From contig JAGGRU010000353.1 in NCBI GenBank assembly GCA_021159425.1, positions 1 through 15,078 on the forward strand: a stretch of DNA of 15,078 nt. Reading direction: 5' to 3'. The notes under the pieces are model-generated. The model did no database searches and was not told where the DNA came from. It saw nothing but the letters and a program-made list of their open reading frames with translations. The position numbers and the translations under genes were made by a program. Origin of the DNA: Sulfurovum sp. GTDB lineage: Bacteria; Campylobacterota; Campylobacteria; Campylobacterales; Sulfurovaceae. Positions 8,315-15,017 of the stretch are shown one piece after another; position 1 is the first letter of the stretch, and every line of letters begins with the position of its first letter.

Positions 8315-9412
8315 ATGAAAATCGAAACCAAAATAGCCCATTTTTCTTCACCTCTTTATCTTGAAAGTGGGCGTATTTTAGAGCCTTATGAGATAGCTTA
8401 TGAGACTTACGGTGAACTCAATGATGAGAAATCCAATGTTATTCTAGTCTGTCATGCACTTTCCGGTTCACATCATGCTGCCGGTACCTACGAAGGTGAC
8501 AGAAAAGCAGGTTGGTGGGATGGACTCATTGGTGACGGGAAGAGCATAGATACTACAAAGTATTTTGTCATTTGTACCAATGTTGTGGCTTCCTGTTTTG
8601 GTACTACCGGTCCCATGAGTAGCAATTATCCCAGTGAAGATCCCTATAGACTTAAATTTCCTGTTGTAACTATAAAAGATATGACCAGAGCACAAATGCA
8701 GCTACTCTCTTCTTTGGGTATTTACCATCTAAGGGCGATTGTAGGTGGTTCCATGGGTGGAATGCAGGCATTGCAGTTTGCTGTGGATTACCCTAATCTT
8801 GCAGATGATATCATTTCCCTTGCTGCAACGTATGCCACAAGACCCTGGACAATATCATTTAACAAAGTGGCAGTAGAAGCGATACGAAGAGACCCCCGTT
8901 TTGAACATGGGAATTATGCAAGAGGTGCTTTTAAAGAAGAAGGGTTGGATGGTTTGGCCATTGGACGCATAGCAGGTCATATTTCCTACCTGGCACCAGA
9001 CTCAATGGATGATAAATTTGGACGTAATTATGTAAATAATGATGGTCTTTTTGAACTTTTTGGACGTTATGAAGTAGAGCGTTATATGGAGTATAATACC
9101 AATAACTTTTCACGTAATTTTGATCCACTCTCTTATCTATATATTGTAAAGGCGATAAATACCTTTAACTTGAGCAGAGGATACGACTCCTTACATGATG
9201 CCATTTCCAGAATTAAAGCTTCTGTACATCTTATCAGTTTTTCTTCTGATTACCTCTTCTTTCCTTCTGAAATGGAGCATATTGCAAAGATGATGGAACG
9301 TAATGGACAAAAGTATACCTATGTTGAAGTAGAGAGCAGTTATGGTCATGATGCATTTTTAGTTGAATTGGATAAATTTGAAGACCGTATAAAAGAAGTA
9401 TTGAAAAATTAG
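8315..9412 (+). CDS. metX: Homoserine O-acetyltransferase
   Basis: A 365-residue alpha/beta-hydrolase-fold acyltransferase of the MetX family, which acylates homoserine (normally with acetyl-CoA) to activate it for methionine synthesis. The nucleophile elbow is GGSMGG (144-149) with S146; the acid is D312 (SSDYLFFP) and the base H345 (SYGHDAF), a complete triad. HALSGSHHAAG (48-58) and CFGTTGP (94-100) are family hallmarks. Some MetX proteins use succinyl-CoA, but the neighbouring metY supports O-acetylhomoserine here. No good Shine-Dalgarno sequence precedes the ATG (AAAGCAGTCC only). It is the first gene of a tight operon: xseB starts 16 nt later. Together MetX and MetY turn homoserine and sulfide into homocysteine. 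Confidence 0.96.
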   Translation: MKIETKIAHFSSPLYLESGRILEPYEIAYETYGELNDEKSNVILVCHALSGSHHAAGTYEGDRKAGWWDGLIGDGKSIDTTKYFVICTNVVASCFGTTGPMSSNYPSEDPYRLKFPVVTIKDMTRAQMQLLSSLGIYHLRAIVGGSMGGMQALQFAVDYPNLADDIISLAATYATRPWTISFNKVAVEAIRRDPRFEHGNYARGAFKEEGLDGLAIGRIAGHISYLAPDSMDDKFGRNYVNNDGLFELFGRYEVERYMEYNTNNFSRNFDPLSYLYIVKAINTFNLSRGYDSLHDAISRIKASVHLISFSSDYLFFPSEMEHIAKMMERNGQKYTYVEVESSYGHDAFLVELDKFEDRIKEVLKN

Positions 9413-9428
9413 AAATTAAGGGACTGTT

Positions 9429-9638
9429 ATGAAAACAGAAACATTTGAAGAAAAGTTGGATCATTCCAAAGAGTTACTTGAGAAGTTAATGAACCCGGAA
9501 ATTACATTGGAAGAATCGGTTAAATTGTATGAAGAGGGTCTTAAAAATATTAAAGAGGCCGGGAAACTCATAGAAGAAGCTAAAACAAAGATCACTGTCA
9601 TTGAACAAGCCAATCAAAATGTTGGAGAGGATACCTAA
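9429..9638 (+). CDS. xseB: Exodeoxyribonuclease VII small subunit
   Basis: A 69-residue protein with the XseB pattern: an N-terminal FEEKLDHSKELLEKL helix, then LTLEESVKLYEEG-like text (ITLEESVKLYEEG, 25-37) and a second long acidic/basic helix. XseB subunits bind the large subunit XseA, which degrades single-stranded DNA; xseA is not in this window. The family is 60-80 residues long and forms a two-helix coiled hairpin, which matches. AAGGGA lies five bases before the ATG. The stop codon is directly followed by the ATG of the next gene, so it is tightly coupled with the nitrilase-like protein. Confidence 0.92.
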   Translation: MKTETFEEKLDHSKELLEKLMNPEITLEESVKLYEEGLKNIKEAGKLIEEAKTKITVIEQANQNVGEDT

Positions 9639-10454
9639 ATGTCCGGTAAACAACTGGTTGTAGCAGCACTTCAACTGCCTACTTTGGGTATGAATGCTAC
9701 GCGACTCGAGTTTTATCTGAAACAGGCACAAAGAAGAGATGCAGATGTCATACTTCTTGGGGAATATGTACTGAATCACTTTTTTAAAGAGTTTGCTACG
9801 ATGGCTCCCAATATGGTGAAAGAGCAAACACGTAAACATATTGAACTTCTTAAAAACCTTGCAAAAAAATATGATATTATATTTATTGCACCTATAATCC
9901 TGACAAAAAAAGATGGTTACCATAAAACGATCGTGAAAATAACACCAAAGAGTTCAAGTTATTACGAACAACAGATACTGCTTCCTTATGAACACTGGAA
10001 TGAGAAGAAATTTTTTGCAAATCCTGTAGCTAAATTAAAAGATCCTATGACCTTTAATATAAAAGGTTTTAAAGTCATGGTCATGGCGGGTTTTGAACTG
10101 CATTTTGATCCTTTTTGGCAAACAGTAACACAAAAGAAGATCGATCTTGTACTATTGCCAACAGCTTCAACTTTTGGTTCACATAACCGTTGGAGAGAGA
10201 TCATTAAAACGAAAGCTTTTTTACACGGATGTTTTATTTTACGTGCTAATCGTTTAGGTGAGTATAGTGATGATGAGGTCAAGTGGAAATTCTATGGTGA
10301 TACGATGCTTGTTTCACCTGAAGGTGAAGTTGAAATGATGCTTGAAGACAAAGAGTCTATGCTTATTGAAGTGATCGATAAAGCTGAAGTATTGGAACAT
10401 CGAAAAACCTGGGGTTTTGAAAAAGAATTGAAAATAAGAGAAGATCTACTATGA
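9639..10454 (+). CDS. Nitrilase-fold protein, probably catalytically dead
   Basis: A 271-residue member of the carbon-nitrogen hydrolase (nitrilase) superfamily, whose enzymes cleave nitriles or amides with a Glu-Lys-Cys triad. The fold is recognisable: LVVAALQLPT start, VILLGEY (37-43) with the first catalytic Glu E42, the LLPYEHWNEKKFF segment (114-126), VLLPTAST (171-178), LRANRLGEYSD (201-211) and a GDTMLVSPEGEV end strand. Two catalytic positions appear changed. Where the lysine sits, five residues before the Pro of the LxP segment, there is Q111. The Cys of the usual ICYDLRFPE is replaced in MAGFELHFD by G151. If this reading is right, the protein is a binding or scaffold pseudoenzyme. 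The ATG abuts the xseB stop, with GGAGAGG as ribosome site, and the end overlaps the next gene by ATGA. The substrate or role is unknown. Confidence 0.85.
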   Translation: MSGKQLVVAALQLPTLGMNATRLEFYLKQAQRRDADVILLGEYVLNHFFKEFATMAPNMVKEQTRKHIELLKNLAKKYDIIFIAPIILTKKDGYHKTIVKITPKSSSYYEQQILLPYEHWNEKKFFANPVAKLKDPMTFNIKGFKVMVMAGFELHFDPFWQTVTQKKIDLVLLPTASTFGSHNRWREIIKTKAFLHGCFILRANRLGEYSDDEVKWKFYGDTMLVSPEGEVEMMLEDKESMLIEVIDKAEVLEHRKTWGFEKELKIREDLL

Positions 10455-11125
10455 CATCTGAAGCGTATTTTAATCGCCAAATACAACTTTGGGGTGAAGC
10501 AACACAAAAATCATTACAAAATAAAAAAATAGCGATCATCGGATCCGGTGGTCTTGGCTGTACTTTGGCTCTGGCACTTGGGACATCCGGTATAGGTGAA
10601 ATACATATGGTGGATTTTGATACAGTCTCTTCCCATAATATTCACAGACAAATAGCCTTTACGCTGGAAGACGAGGGGTTAAGTAAAGCCAAAGCAGTTG
10701 TTGCACTTATTAAAAGTAAGAATCCTTTTGTAAAAGCACTGGCTTTCGATATGGACTTTGAAGCTTTTAAAGAGATGGGTAACTCTTATGATCTTATTCT
10801 TGATGCAACAGACAATCTTCCTGTAAGAGGGGAGATAGATAAGTATGCCAAAGTAACAAAGACACCTTGGATCTATGCTTCTGTTGAAGAGTTCAATGGT
10901 CAAGTCTGTTTTTTTGATGAAGCAAATTTCCAGGTCTTTAATATTTCTGATCATAAACCGGGAGGTATTGCGGCACCTATAGTTATGCATATAGGTTCAC
11001 TTGAGGCAAATTTGGCACTTCGTTATCTTGCCGGACTTCCTGTAGTTAAAGATAAGCTTTATTACCTTTACTTTAATGATGAGGGTGAACTCATTACACA
11101 AAAATTTGGAATGCCCAAAGCATAA
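10451..11125 (+). CDS. E1/MoeB-ThiF-like adenylating protein without zinc or thiol cysteines
   Basis: A 224-residue E1-like protein. The family adenylates the C-terminus of a ubiquitin-like sulfur carrier (MoaD, ThiS) or another small partner. The ATP site is intact by comparison with E. coli MoeB: R9 in FNRQIQLWG, the GSGGLG loop (31-36), D55, N63 and R66 in HNIHRQ, K79, and D121 in DATDN. The C-terminal part differs. The two CxxC zinc pairs of MoeB/ThiF are absent (only C37 and C153 occur), and H168 stands where MoeB has a cysteine, just before GGIAAP and IGSLEANLALRYLAG. Family MoeB/ThiF proteins are about 245-250 residues, so this is a trimmed version. It overlaps the preceding nitrilase-like gene (ATGA). 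No MoaD- or ThiS-like gene is in the window, so I do not assign moeB or thiF. Confidence 0.88.
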   Translation: MTSEAYFNRQIQLWGEATQKSLQNKKIAIIGSGGLGCTLALALGTSGIGEIHMVDFDTVSSHNIHRQIAFTLEDEGLSKAKAVVALIKSKNPFVKALAFDMDFEAFKEMGNSYDLILDATDNLPVRGEIDKYAKVTKTPWIYASVEEFNGQVCFFDEANFQVFNISDHKPGGIAAPIVMHIGSLEANLALRYLAGLPVVKDKLYYLYFNDEGELITQKFGMPKA

Positions 11126-11136
11126 GTCCAAAACCA

Positions 11137-11166
11137 TTGCATATTTTGGGATAAAAGTGCTAGAAT
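11137..11166 (+). promoter_or_regulatory. Likely promoter of the lipoprotein-ridA pair
   Basis: TTGCAT (11137-11142), an 18-nt spacer and TAGAAT (11161-11166), with TGC directly before the -10 box making an extended -10. The start would be near 11173, leaving a short leader with AGGAG before the ATG at 11192. A CCAAAA/TTTTGG inverted repeat (11128-11149) overlaps the -35 region. Confidence 0.5.
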
Positions 11167-11191
11167 ACAAAAAAAGTTTAGGAGATATAGT

Positions 11192-11545
11192 ATGAAATTT
11201 AAAATATTAATTTTTTCAATGAGTATTTTGTTCTTTGCAGGATGTACGCAAGAGACACAAAACTCCCTTAGCCGTTCGCTTCAAAATTGGACAGGTACGA
11301 ATGGGGTACTTGATATCTATGCCGGAGATAAACTGGTACATAAATTTATTAAGATAGATAAAGTTTCAACAGCCTATGGAAGTAATGATGGGAAAATGAG
11401 ACCTTATCGTTACGGCTATGGTATAGATGATATTAATTTTAATGGTATCATAGACCCAGGTGAGAAAAAAGTCTATTTTGAATTTTCTGATTACTCAACA
11501 TCATACATATTCTATGAAAGAAATAATAATAAGACTAAGAAATAA
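11192..11545 (+). CDS. Small lipoprotein with an EF-hand-like loop, function unknown
   Basis: 117 residues. The N-terminus MKFKILIFSMSILFFAGC is a type II signal peptide with lipobox FAGC and C18 as the lipidated residue; Thr at +2 gives no inner-membrane retention signal, so outer-membrane anchoring is expected. The mature part is mostly beta-prone and aromatic (RPYRYGYG, 70-77). Residues 80-91 match a canonical 12-residue EF-hand calcium loop (D80, N82, N84, G85, I87, D88, E91). A polar lysine/asparagine tail ends the protein. I do not recognise the family. AGGAG precedes the ATG at good spacing, and ridA follows after 14 nt, so the two are probably cotranscribed. Confidence 0.85.
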   Translation: MKFKILIFSMSILFFAGCTQETQNSLSRSLQNWTGTNGVLDIYAGDKLVHKFIKIDKVSTAYGSNDGKMRPYRYGYGIDDINFNGIIDPGEKKVYFEFSDYSTSYIFYERNNNKTKK

Positions 11546-11559
11546 TTAGAAGGAAAACT

Positions 11560-11952
11560 ATGAAATTCATTTCAACAAAAGAAGCACCCGAAGCAATTGG
11601 AGCCTATTCACAGGCAGTAGAAGTTAACGGATTTATATACACATCAGGACAGATAGCCTTAATGCCTGATGGAACGATGGAGACCACAGATGTTGAGCAT
11701 CAGACACATCAAGTCATGAAAAACCTTTTTTATGTATTGGAAGCAGCAGGTGCACATTTCAATGATGTGATCAAAACAACGATCTATTTGGCAGATATGA
11801 ATGACTTTGATACGGTCAATAAAGTATATGCTCATCACTTTGGAATGCATAAGCCGGTAAGATCTACGGTGGCTGTCAGAACATTGCCTAAAAATGCCCT
11901 TGTAGAAATAGATTGTATAGCTCTTAAAGATACTGATGTAAATTTTGGATAA
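11560..11952 (+). CDS. ridA: RidA family reactive intermediate deaminase
   Basis: A 130-residue RidA/YjgF/UK114 protein. RidA hydrolyses the enamine/imine intermediates (such as 2-aminoacrylate) released by PLP-dependent dehydratases, sparing other PLP enzymes from damage. Conserved features are Y16 in IGAYSQAV, the YTSGQI strand (27-32), and the active-site R101 in KPVRSTVAV followed by E116 in LVEIDCIA. R101 is the arginine that binds the substrate carboxylate in active RidA subgroups. The length is typical, and a homotrimeric cytoplasmic enzyme is expected. AAGGA lies five bases before the ATG. It follows a lipoprotein gene closely, with no obvious functional link. Confidence 0.95.
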   Translation: MKFISTKEAPEAIGAYSQAVEVNGFIYTSGQIALMPDGTMETTDVEHQTHQVMKNLFYVLEAAGAHFNDVIKTTIYLADMNDFDTVNKVYAHHFGMHKPVRSTVAVRTLPKNALVEIDCIALKDTDVNFG

Positions 11953-11989
11953 AGTTCAAAATTTAAAAAAAGATTAAAACAAGTTTGGG

Positions 11990-11995
11990 TATAAT
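11990..11995 (+). promoter_or_regulatory. -10 box of the rplU-rpmA promoter
   Basis: A perfect TATAAT in the context TTTGGGTATAATCACGA. No -35 box is visible in the A+T-rich upstream region. The start would be near 12002, giving a leader of about 34 nt. The TTTGGnTATAAT context recurs upstream of obgE (13060). Confidence 0.7.
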
Positions 11996-12035
11996 CACGA
12001 ACTTTTTAAAAAACACAGATAGTAAAGGGTTTGCA

Positions 12036-12341
12036 ATGTACGCAATCATTAAAGCAAGTGGTCAACAATTCAAAGTTCAAGAGGGTGATATCATCTGTTT
12101 TGACAACATGGGTCTTGAGCCAAAAGCAGCAGTAGAATTCAAAGAAGTTCTAGCGCTTGATAATGGTGAATTAACTGTAGGTACTCCTTTCGTAGAGGGT
12201 GCAGTAGTTAAAGGTGAAGTGATCAATGAAGGTAGAGATAAAAAAGTTATCATCTACAAGAAAAGAAGAAGAAAAGATTCAAAACTTAAAAGAGGTTTCA
12301 GAAGAGACTTTACAAGAGTTAGAATTACTAAAATAGGATAA
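12036..12341 (+). CDS. rplU: 50S ribosomal protein L21
   Basis: A 101-residue L21, a 23S rRNA-binding protein of the large subunit. The sequence begins [18 protein letters not shown], the standard N-terminus, and ends with the basic [18 protein letters not shown] stretch and [10 protein letters not shown] chose ATG 12036, preceded by AAAGGG at six bases, over an upstream in-frame start that would add 17 residues not found in the family and lie upstream of the predicted promoter. The gene is paired with rpmA after 9 nt, the nearly universal rplU-rpmA arrangement. Confidence 0.98.
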   Translation: MYAIIKASGQQFKVQEGDIICFDNMGLEPKAAVEFKEVLALDNGELTVGTPFVEGAVVKGEVINEGRDKKVIIYKKRRRKDSKLKRGFRRDFTRVRITKIG

Positions 12342-12350
12342 GGAGAAGAT

Positions 12351-12605
12351 ATGGCACACAAGAAAGGTCAAGGATCCACTCAGAATAACAGAGATTCAGC
12401 TGGACGTCGTTTAGGCGTTAAAAAATTTGGTGGTGAAGCAGTTATCCCAGGTAACATTATCATCAGACAAAGAGGAACAAAAGTCCACCCTGGTAATGGT
12501 GTAGGTATGGGTAAAGATCATACTCTATTTGCATTGGTTGAAGGTGTGGTTAAATTTGAAAACAGAACTGCCAGTCAGAAGAAAGTTTCAATAGTACCTG
12601 CATAA
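12351..12605 (+). CDS. rpmA: 50S ribosomal protein L27
   Basis: An 84-residue L27. Its flexible N-terminus ([15 protein letters not shown]) reaches the peptidyl transferase centre, and [12 protein letters not shown] and [19 protein letters not shown] follow as in all bacterial L27. It starts directly with MAHKK and lacks the cleavable N-terminal extension of Firmicutes. AAGGAG precedes the ATG at good spacing. A terminator hairpin starts 11 nt after the stop, ending the rplU-rpmA unit. Confidence 0.98.
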   Translation: MAHKKGQGSTQNNRDSAGRRLGVKKFGGEAVIPGNIIIRQRGTKVHPGNGVGMGKDHTLFALVEGVVKFENRTASQKKVSIVPA

Positions 12606-12616
12606 GAACAACCTCC

Positions 12617-12640
12617 TTACCCCAACGCTTGTTGGGGTAA
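12617..12640 (+). terminator. Rho-independent terminator after rpmA
   Basis: A 10-bp stem, with core TACCCCAAC/GTTGGGGTA around a GCTT loop, followed by AATTATATTATTTCTTCTT, an imperfect T-rich tail. It sits just past rpmA and upstream of the end of the convergent lipoprotein gene, so it may work in both directions. Confidence 0.75.
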
Positions 12641-12707
12641 ATTATATTATTTCTTCTTCCAACAAATATTTTTCAAAATATTTTATTTAACTTAAAAAAA
12701 GAATAGT

Positions 12708-13001
12708 TTATTCTTCATCATCATAAAATTTTGCACGAGCTTCGCAATTACGTCTACCTGCCCACCAGCCTTCATTGTATTCAAAATTATTATTGAAAGC
12801 TTCATGATCTTTTTTGTATTTTTCATGTGCTGTTTCACAACCATCATTTGCACCAGATATAAAACTTTCAGACTGTCCTCTAAGATCAAGAGGTCTGTAT
12901 GGTTGTGGTTGAGGACTCCTCTTCCTGCTACTCCCGCATGCAGTAAGAAGTAGGATCAATCCCATAAATAAAATGATTTTAATTGTCGCTATTTTAAACA
13001 T
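12708..13001 (-). CDS. Small lipoprotein, function unknown
   Basis: 97 residues. A type II signal peptide with lipobox LTAC makes C22 the lipidated cysteine (Gly at +2, so outer membrane is likely). A short basic, proline-rich linker follows (SSRKRSPQPQPYRP), then a compact domain with two cysteines, C55 (SGANDGCETA) and C86 (GWWAGRRNCEARA), that could form a periplasmic disulfide. The pattern of Gly and Cys around the two segments is loosely similar. The ATG is preceded by AGGAAA. It is the only minus-strand gene in the right half of the window, convergent with rpmA and divergent from obgE. I do not recognise the family. Confidence 0.85.
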   Translation of the reverse strand: MFKIATIKIILFMGLILLLTACGSSRKRSPQPQPYRPLDLRGQSESFISGANDGCETAHEKYKKDHEAFNNNFEYNEGWWAGRRNCEARAKFYDDEE

Positions 13002-13031
13002 AAATATTTCCTAATTTTTTATATAGTTTAA

Positions 13032-13037
13032 ATTATA
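13032..13037 (-). promoter_or_regulatory. Extended -10 box for the minus-strand lipoprotein
   Basis: On the minus strand the text reads TGATATAAT, an extended -10 (TGnTATAAT), 30 nt before the ATG at 13001. A start near 13025 gives a leader of about 24 nt containing AGGAAA. No -35 box is clear. Confidence 0.6.
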
Positions 13038-13059
13038 TCAACAATTTCCCTAATTTGGA

Positions 13060-13065
13060 TATAAT
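13060..13065 (+). promoter_or_regulatory. -10 box of the obgE-proB-fmt promoter
   Basis: A perfect TATAAT in the context TTTGGATATAATTCCGT. Transcription should start near 13072, giving a leader of about 58 nt before obgE. The stretch TATAATTCCGT is identical to the -10 region of the tRNA promoter at 388. It lies back to back with the lipoprotein promoter. Confidence 0.7.
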
Positions 13066-13079
13066 TCCGTAATTCATTT

Positions 13080-13109
13080 ACCATATATAATAATATAAGA
13101 TGGTTTTTT
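13080..13109 (+). promoter_or_regulatory. Weak hairpin plus T-run in the obgE leader
   Basis: ACCAT (13080-13084) pairs with ATGGT (13100-13104), with TATA/TATA (13086-13089, 13094-13097) inside, followed by a run of six T (13104-13109). This resembles a weak intrinsic terminator within the 5' leader. The stem is A+T-rich and may be chance in such DNA. Confidence 0.3.
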
Positions 13110-13129
13110 CATAAATAAAGGTTTAATAT

Positions 13130-14248
13130 ATGTTCGTAGATAGTGTAGAACTTACAATAAGTTCAGGTAAAGGTGGTGCAGGTTCCATCTCTTTTTGGAC
13201 GGAGAAATTTGTTGCGAATGGTGGTCCTGATGGAGGAGACGGTGGTCGTGGTGGTTCTGTTTATTTCAAGGTAGATAATAATACAGATACACTCTCAGCA
13301 CTTCGTGGACGCAGAGTGATAAAAGCAGAGAATGGTCGTCCTGGTGAAGGTCGTAAATGTTATGGTAGAAAAGGACACGATACTATTGTTACTGTTCCTC
13401 CCGGTACACAGGTTGTAGATATGGAGACAGGTGAAGAGTTACTGGATCTTGTAACCGAAGGTGAAGTGATTCTCTTTCTTGAGGGTGGAAAAGGCGGACT
13501 TGGAAACATGCATTTTAAGTCTTCGAGTAACCAAAGACCGACATATGCTCAACCGGGTTTACCGGGAATTACAAAGCAGATAAAACTTGAAATGAAACTT
13601 ATTGCGGATGTCGGTTTGGTCGGTTATCCAAATGTGGGGAAGTCAACGCTTATCTCTACGCTTTCAAATGCAAGGCCACAAGTGGCGAATTATGAGTTTA
13701 CAACACTTACACCTAAACTGGGTGTGGTACATATAGGGGAGTATGATTCCTTTATGATGGCGGATATCCCTGGTATTATTGAAGGTGCGAGTGATGGCAG
13801 AGGTTTAGGTTTGGAGTTTTTAAAACACATTGAGAGAACAAAGACGCTTTTGCTTCTCATCGATGCGGCAAATTACAGAGAGATGAAATATCAATATGAA
13901 ACACTTTTGGTAGAGTTGCAGCGTTATTCTGAAACTTTGGCAACGAGAAAACATGCGGTAGCTATTACAAAGATCGATGCACTCTCACAAGATGAAGTCA
14001 ATGAACTTACAAAAACGTTTCTTTCAGATATCGGGTTGGAACAAAACAGAACTTTAAATAAATACAAAGCCAATGAAAAATACATCTCTTATGGTTTTGA
14101 AAAAGATTTTGGTGATAAACTCCCAGAGGTGAAACCACTTTTTGTACTGCCAATTTCATCTGTTGCCCACTTAAATACAGAAACCTTACGTTATGCACTG
14201 GCTGAATTTGTAAAAAATGTAAAAGAAGAAGAGAACGAGGAAGTTTAG
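13130..14248 (+). CDS. obgE: Obg family GTPase, 50S assembly factor
   Basis: A 372-residue Obg GTPase, a cytoplasmic late 50S-assembly factor linked to stress response. The glycine-rich Obg domain spans about residues 1-158 ([16 protein letters not shown] at 31-46). The G domain follows: P-loop GYPNVGKST (165-173), switch with YEFTTLTP (188-195), DIPG (212-215), G4 as TKID (280-283) and G5 around PISS (345-348). The G4 box has Thr instead of the usual Asn of NKxD. There is no long C-terminal OCT domain. AAAGG lies eight bases before the ATG. The stop shares one base with the proB GTG (TAGTG). The rplU-rpmA-obgE association fits a ribosome role. Confidence 0.97.
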   Translation: MFVDSVELTISSGKGGAGSISFWTEKFVANGGPDGGDGGRGGSVYFKVDNNTDTLSALRGRRVIKAENGRPGEGRKCYGRKGHDTIVTVPPGTQVVDMETGEELLDLVTEGEVILFLEGGKGGLGNMHFKSSSNQRPTYAQPGLPGITKQIKLEMKLIADVGLVGYPNVGKSTLISTLSNARPQVANYEFTTLTPKLGVVHIGEYDSFMMADIPGIIEGASDGRGLGLEFLKHIERTKTLLLLIDAANYREMKYQYETLLVELQRYSETLATRKHAVAITKIDALSQDEVNELTKTFLSDIGLEQNRTLNKYKANEKYISYGFEKDFGDKLPEVKPLFVLPISSVAHLNTETLRYALAEFVKNVKEEENEEV

Positions 14249-15006
14249 TGCGAATAGTTATTAAAGTTGGTTCTCATGTGCTTGCAGAGAATGGATCTGT
14301 AGCAAAAGAACGTATGTTAGCATTGGTTGAACTGATCGCTGATCTTAAAGCTGATGGCAAAGAGATCATCCTTGTAAGTTCAGGTGCAGTTTCTGCCGGG
14401 TATACTCAGTTGCCTCTAGACAGAAGTGTCCTTGCTAATAAACAAGCATTGGCAGCCATAGGTCAGCCACTGCTATTGAAAATGTATCAGGAAAAGTTTG
14501 CAAAATATAATATTCTGTGCTCACAAGTTTTATTTTCTGCAGATGTTTTCAGTTCAACAAAACATGTTAATAATGCTAAAGTTGCTATCGATACGCTTTT
14601 GGAAAATGCTGTTGTACCTATTATCAATGAAAATGATACGGTGAGTGTTGAAGAGTTGGTCTTTGGGGACAATGACAGACTTTCTGCACATGTCGCACAC
14701 TATTTTGATGCTTCACTTTTGGTCATTCTTTCAGATATAGATGCTTTTTATGACAAAGATCCAAACAGATATGAAGATGCCAAACGCAGAGCAGTCGTCC
14801 ACACTATTTTAGATGAAGAACTCAATGCAGAACATACTCCCAACAATGAGTTTGCCACCGGTGGTATAGTTACCAAACTTCAATCTGCAGATTTTCTTAT
14901 GAAACACGGAAGAAAAATGTTTTTGGCAAGTGGTTTTAATCTTTTAGATGTCAGATCTTTTCTACTAGATCAAAAACATATGGGTGGAACACTGTTTACA
15001 TCTTAA
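14248..15006 (+). CDS. proB: Glutamate 5-kinase, short form without PUA domain
   Basis: A 252-residue amino-acid kinase that phosphorylates glutamate to glutamyl 5-phosphate, the first step of proline synthesis. Motifs include [10 protein letters not shown] at the start, [11 protein letters not shown] (residues about 42-52), [35 protein letters not shown] and [12 protein letters not shown], covering ATP and substrate sites. Many ProB proteins carry a C-terminal PUA domain of roughly 100 residues; here the protein ends after the kinase domain, a natural short form also found in Campylobacter. Translation starts at GTG 14248, overlapping the obgE stop, with GAGGAAG upstream. proA is not in the window. 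fmt follows after 11 nt. Confidence 0.97.
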   Translation: MRIVIKVGSHVLAENGSVAKERMLALVELIADLKADGKEIILVSSGAVSAGYTQLPLDRSVLANKQALAAIGQPLLLKMYQEKFAKYNILCSQVLFSADVFSSTKHVNNAKVAIDTLLENAVVPIINENDTVSVEELVFGDNDRLSAHVAHYFDASLLVILSDIDAFYDKDPNRYEDAKRRAVVHTILDEELNAEHTPNNEFATGGIVTKLQSADFLMKHGRKMFLASGFNLLDVRSFLLDQKHMGGTLFTS

Positions 15007-15017
15007 AAGAGAGAATA

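Noticed and set aside
9486..9923. 145-residue open frame on the minus strand across xseB and the nitrilase-like gene
   Set aside because: It crosses two well-supported forward genes and has the Cys/Phe-rich composition of reverse-strand noise.
11128..11149. CCAAAA/TTTTGG hairpin as terminator of the metX operon
   Set aside because: The stem is only 6 bp, the loop is 10 nt and no T-run follows; it overlaps the next promoter instead.
11985..12035. Longer rplU start adding 17 residues
   Set aside because: The extra segment is not part of L21, and the TATAAT promoter lies inside it; ATG 12036 has AAAGGG at the right distance.
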